From the NCBI GenBank assembly GCA_037903355.1, contig JBAJFE010000011.1, positions 2,365,001 through 2,429,000 on the forward strand: DNA of 64,000 nt, written 5' to 3'. Source of the stretch: Trichuris trichiura (lineage: Eukaryota > Nematoda > Enoplea > Trichinellida > Trichuridae). Positions 59,901-64,000 of this stretch are shown here, one piece after another. The number at the start of each line of letters is the position of its first letter. The stretch's first letter is position 1. Under the pieces are notes generated by a model, which was not told the DNA's origin, ran no database searches, and saw nothing but the letters and a program-made list of their open reading frames with translations. Made by a program: the position numbers and the translations under genes.

Positions 59901-62900
59901 CGTTTCAGCAGTTGATATTGCTGATGTAGTTTTGCGCTGAATTTGAGTTTCGGGATTGTTTTTTTTTCTATAGTGAAGCTATCTCTGCTGCAGCGAAGTA
60001 TTTGATCATAAGAAGCGGAAGCAGTGTTTGTTCATGGAATAGGATAAGCGAGGTGCCCCATTTGAACCTTTACAAAAAAATTGGGTTTACACAGTAAATG
60101 GTTTCCATTCGACAAAATTATGTTAATGTGGTCACCAAGTGTTACCAGCCTTATTCCACTAGACTATGCAGGCGTAGTCTGTCGTACTTCAAGAATGTCG
60201 TTGATATCTAAACAAGCAGGCCACCGAGCCGTCTCAGTTTGAAAAAATCTTTCCAAATGAGCGGTACACCTACTCTTCTTGAATGTTAGAAATTCAAAAC
60301 ATTCACGCGCACTTATATTATTTGGCCTTTAAGTCCTACGCTAAGTGAGCTGTTTAAGAGGCGTATTGGCATAGTTGAGAAACGCTAAGATTAGGAGGGA
60401 AAAAGTTAACACTACTTTCCATCTCACTAGCTTATCAACACCCTTTGCTGAAAGCATGCTGTAATTTTGAGGTATGTCGGAATGGGTTGCTCAAAATAGT
60501 TTGCCCTTTGAAGAAGTTTTCTCGAGCGGCGCAACAGATTCTGGAAACGATATCGTAAATAACTCTGGCAAAAATAGCATGGACGCATGTCTTACTCCAA
60601 TCGTCGAAATTGGCTGACTCAAAATACCTTTTTTTAACGTTTTCTCAAGAGGAGAAAGGCCTAGAATTAATATTAATAGTTTGCACCAGTTTGCTTTTCG
60701 TCGCTTTTAAGTACAATAACTGTCAGCCGCGAATTGCTAGCGCGAACGTAGGCCGATGAATGGTTGTTAATATTGGCAAAGTGGTGCAACTAGTGAAAAG
60801 CGAGTGGATGCAAGATAAGCCATGCGTGCTTTTACAGCAGTCTCTTTCGGGGAAAAATTTGTCGATGCAAAATTTGCTTTATTCGCTGTCGCTCCAACTT
60901 CCGTCCTACGCACAAAATAAGACGGACAGGTGCACAGAATAGTTACGCTGACACTTCCGAGCGACAGCTTAGCTTTATTTATCCGTTGAAAAAAGATTGA
61001 TCCATGCAGCGCAATTAAAGTGGATTGACGTTCTTTTGCCCACCAAACTTCCTTCGAAAAATCTGTTTGGGGTTTGAAATGTTGAATCCATCGAATAATA
61101 ATCTAACCTAGAGTTCATAACGGTTGTCATCATTCGGTACAGAATTCTTCCACGGAGACATCTCAAAAACGATCTTAGATAGTGCGTAATGATATTCGAT
61201 TTTCATGGAGTAATATTAAGCCAGCGTAATCCGGTATGTCAGATTCAAAAGCCAGGATCTATGAATACTGTAACGATATTTTGGCTGGGGTTGTCCAAGT
61301 AATAACTACTTCTAAGGGATGTCGCTTTATGCTATGGTAGTCGTTTGTACAGCTTCACAGTGCTAGGAAGACGGCAAGAGATTGCATCGCCATGGAGTGA
61401 GATTTCTAGGCGTTTTCGGTGGTTGGGATGCTCTCGAAAGCAATCGCGCATTTTTAAAAGGCCATCCAGTTGCCGATATGGTCCAGTCGTATTGAATCAC
61501 GTAATTCCCTTTGGAAATTAGGTCATTTAAAATAAGATAAATAGCCGTAAAGTAGCCGAGCCAATTTAAATCACCCAAATTGCGCCTCTGTCATCCTGCC
61601 TTCCTTTGACAGCCGATGGCACTACTGCTGGATCGGCTTTTGCCTGCTGAGCAGAAAAGATTGAACGGCACAGCGAATGCTCTAAGTAAGCTGCAGTCGC
61701 CTTGGGACGTCAGAAGGAGCATCAGTTAAGTTTCAAAAGCTTTTCGCGAGAAATGCCATAGTTAAGATACGGATCAAAATCAAAAGAACAAACTACTCAT
61801 TCTCTATTTCCGCCGTGATTGTCTTGACAGTTCTGATGTTTGACTTTGTTCGGTTGTCTTCATTTTCCCGAAAGGAGAGTTACTTAGAAGGCGGGGAAGG
61901 ATTGAGCAGTTTTATGGATGAAGTGGTCGTTGCGTGGCCAAAGCGGCGTGCGGTGATGGCCCATTCGCGAAACCCTTTCTTCCAAAATGCTGCCTTTGTG
62001 GAACGCGCAAAACTCGATGACACCCGTGACAGTTGAAACGCTAATTAACGGACGCCTTGAAAGGGTTAATTTTTTACCAAATATTCGTCGCCAAGACCTA
62101 ATGACATTACTAAATGGAAAATGACATTGGCTCGAGGGGAAAAGGTCACCAGCATTTAGAAAATAAAGCGTGTACAGCCTCTGATATAGAATCGGTGATT
62201 AATAGACGAATCGGTTTGTGCTGACGCTAAGGGCCCCTTTTCATGGTGATCGTATCGCTTTGTTGGCTTCGGAGAGCTATTTTTAGCGCAGACGTGGCCG
62301 TCCAGACTTCCATGTTTGCCTGACTGTTGCGGTTGACAACCAGGCGGCGTGGTTCAATCGAAATTCCAAATAGAGGCTACGCTGCTTTCCTTGAACAGTG
62401 TCACGACCAGCTATACTTAATCTTCCTCCGACTGACCGCAGTGTTGCAGTTTGTTGACCGTCCAACCTTTTCAGTCTCTGGATTGACCAATAGCTATAAG
62501 AAAAGAATAGGATAGATTACTAATTCGAATAAGTAATAGTTACAATAAGGTTGAGCGCCCACAGTTTACAAGGGGAACGCGTGACCGCCTGCGCAACCTT
62601 ATCTTCAGTAGAAAAGATTAAAGTCTTTCCGTTGGAGGGATGAAAAAAGGCCAAGAAATCGGCTAGCGCTGGGCAACCAAATGTTAATGGAATGAGGACG
62701 CTGCTGGTGTTGTTGTTGTTGTTGCGAATATTGGCAACCTATAAAATTCGTCGTACGCGGGCTCTCGAGTAAGTGAATAATTTTCGCCAGTCCGCCTGCC
62801 AGCTACAACGGTTTCCCAGAGGCGGCATAGTAAAAGTAGAGTGTGCAAAACCGGCTGAACGCGGCGACGAAACTTGCGCGCCCTTGCTGAGATGGGCCTT

Positions 62901-63292
62901 TTGAAAACAAGTATGTCCATCCGGCCAAAAACAATGACCGTTTTACGGTATGTCAGCTGACGCAATCAACAAGGAACTGTACAGGAAGAATGTCGCCCCG
63001 ATGTTCGTCGGTTGGACAACCAAGTGACGTTGGTGCACCCAAAAGGATAATCTAAATCAGGCATATTTATTGACGATCACCTTTGCAGCAACAGTGGGTA
63101 TAGAGAGAGAAGGAGAGGCAGAACGCTGTTCTGCTGTGTTGCTGTCTCCGGGCGCGCTTTGTTTGGACACGGCTTGGCTGGCTGCCGCTTCGCAACGAAA
63201 AATAGAAACACGCCTGCAGTGTGCGGAGATGTTACGACAGTATTTCCCGACAGTGGTCGATCCTTTCCTTCTCTGCGCTTGCAACGTTGTTG
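56917..63292. other. Gene-poor region, about 6.4 kb
   Basis: No conserved gene is visible on either strand. Candidate ORFs are short: 57040-57225 (+, Lys-rich end), 59489-59764 (-, 91 aa), 60760-60942 (+). None has a domain or convincing splice partners. A (TTG)n run lies at about 62707-62724. The stretch from about 62500 rightward is more GC-rich and probably belongs to the regulatory region of the right-edge gene. Confidence 0.5.
61839..62036 (+). CDS. Possible exon, unrecognised
   Basis: After a TTGACAG acceptor-like site at 61824-61830, an ATG at 61839 opens about 65 codons of balanced composition (LEGGEGLSSFMDEVVVAWPK, then NPFFQNAAFVERAKLDDTR) to TGA at 62036. There is no recognised family and no upstream exon, so this is weak. 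Confidence 0.2.
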   Translation, partial: FDFVRLSSFSRKESYLEGGEGLSSFMDEVVVAWPKRRAVMAHSRNPFFQNAAFVERAKLDDTRDS

Positions 63293-63509
63293 ATGACAAA
63301 CGATCGTCAGGGTCCTTCGTACCAACTGCATCCGAAGGCCAATAGTGCCGAAGGAGTTGTCCCATCCGAAGGCAGCTTTATGGGTTCTCTTGCTTCGACC
63401 AGCAGTAACCAATCGCTGCAAATAATGGACACAACTTTAGTGTCTACAGACAGCTCTAGTCAAGATAGTTTGGAGGATCAGTCGAATATGGACAGCGAAG
63501 AAAGAAGAG
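63293..63509 (+). CDS. Probable first coding exon of a gene running off the right edge
   Basis: ATG 63293 opens 72 codons plus one base, ending in a strong donor (GAG|GTAAGA at 63510). The sequence is polar, Ser/Asp/Gln-rich and disordered (STDSSSQDSLEDQSNMDSEE). This composition is typical of the N-terminal exon of a transcription or signalling regulator. No family can be named from this part. The following 490 bases contain no further exon that I can support. Confidence 0.45.
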
Positions 63510-64000
63510 GTAAGAGGCGCTACAACTTGCATTTATAATCCAACGGGCAAAGCCAGACCGGTCAACCGTGCAATGATTGGCCAAGGAGGCGGAGGGGGAG
63601 GAGGCGAAACGGTCCTCGCACTGGTCGTCGAGCTAGCTTAGGTCGATTGAGAGATTTTTGCGTTTCAGTCGATCGCCGTGTCATTATAAAGTGAACACGG
63701 CCGTGCGCAACGTTCCGTCAACGTTTTCTGGCTAAGCCTATTTGCCAGATGAAGCAGCGATGTTCAGATCTTTGCGACTACTGCGACAGTCGTCTATTCA
63801 GATTTGGCTAACAGTGCACGGAAGCGCGTTCGCCTGTATGAGCTAGCTGTTCCTGGCTCGCCAACACCGTATTTTTTTGCTGGCCATTCTTAGCTTGTCC
63901 GTATGCATAATTTTTCGTCGTTACGCGCCGTCGTACCATTGCCGAACTAAGTCAAACCTCCGGAGAAACTTCCGCAGCGTTCGAACTATCGCTACTGGAC
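63510..64000. other. Probable intron, GC-richer
   Basis: No exon is seen. A G-rich run (GGAGGCGGAGGGGGAGGAGG) lies at 63584-63603. Confidence 0.4.

Noticed and set aside
1..64000. tRNA, rRNA, CRISPR arrays and intact transposons
   Set aside because: I saw no tRNA B-box in a plausible cloverleaf context, no rRNA blocks, no spaced direct repeats and no transposase or reverse transcriptase frames. A tRNAscan and a repeat-library search would settle this.

Overview
The window is eukaryotic nuclear DNA from an animal. It holds multi-exon genes with short introns (mostly 45-60 bp, GT-AG plus several GC-AG), single-copy animal genes, and no operons of the bacterial kind, tRNA, rRNA or CRISPR that I could see. 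The gene content (a CAB-1/NPDC1 protein, LIN-7, a MUT-7-like exonuclease, a CES-2-type b-ZIP factor) and the compact introns suggest a nematode, perhaps a clade I worm such as Trichuris. The phylum call is an inference from content, not a database match. Exon boundaries were set by hand from splice signals, reading phase and remembered family sequences.

Layout. 0-9.4 kb: a possible partial gene at the left edge (-), then CAB-1/NPDC1 (+), a GPR107/108 seven-helix protein (+), TMEM183 (-) and LIN-7 (-). 10.3-14 kb: two minus-strand membrane proteins I do not recognise. 14.8-24.5 kb: two divergent genes for secreted proteins made of tandem eight-cysteine modules, almost one module per exon, all joined by phase-1 introns; the plus-strand gene carries a recent internal duplication. 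24.7-29.4 kb: URB2 (ribosome biogenesis, -), only 2 nt downstream of an unrecognised gene. 30-32.2 kb: MCRS1 (+). 34.4-36.3 kb: MUT-7/EXD3-like exonuclease (+) with a probable frameshift. 37-44.3 kb: nucleoprotein TPR (+, 15 exons), with an antisense ORF inside its largest intron and another overlapping its stop codon. 45.5-55 kb: a tandem segmental duplication; each copy holds a CES-2-like b-ZIP gene (-) and a small tail-anchored-type membrane protein (+). 50.1 kb: a 37-residue membrane microprotein. 56.3-56.9 kb: LAMTOR1 (+). 57-63 kb: gene-poor. 63.3 kb: a probable first exon of a gene running off the right edge.

The conserved genes serve unrelated housekeeping and neuronal roles (nuclear pore, ribosome assembly, chromatin, lysosomal mTORC1 signalling, synaptic scaffolding). 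The unusual material is the cysteine-module gene pair, the duplicated b-ZIP/small-membrane-protein block, the microprotein, and a high share of GC-AG introns.
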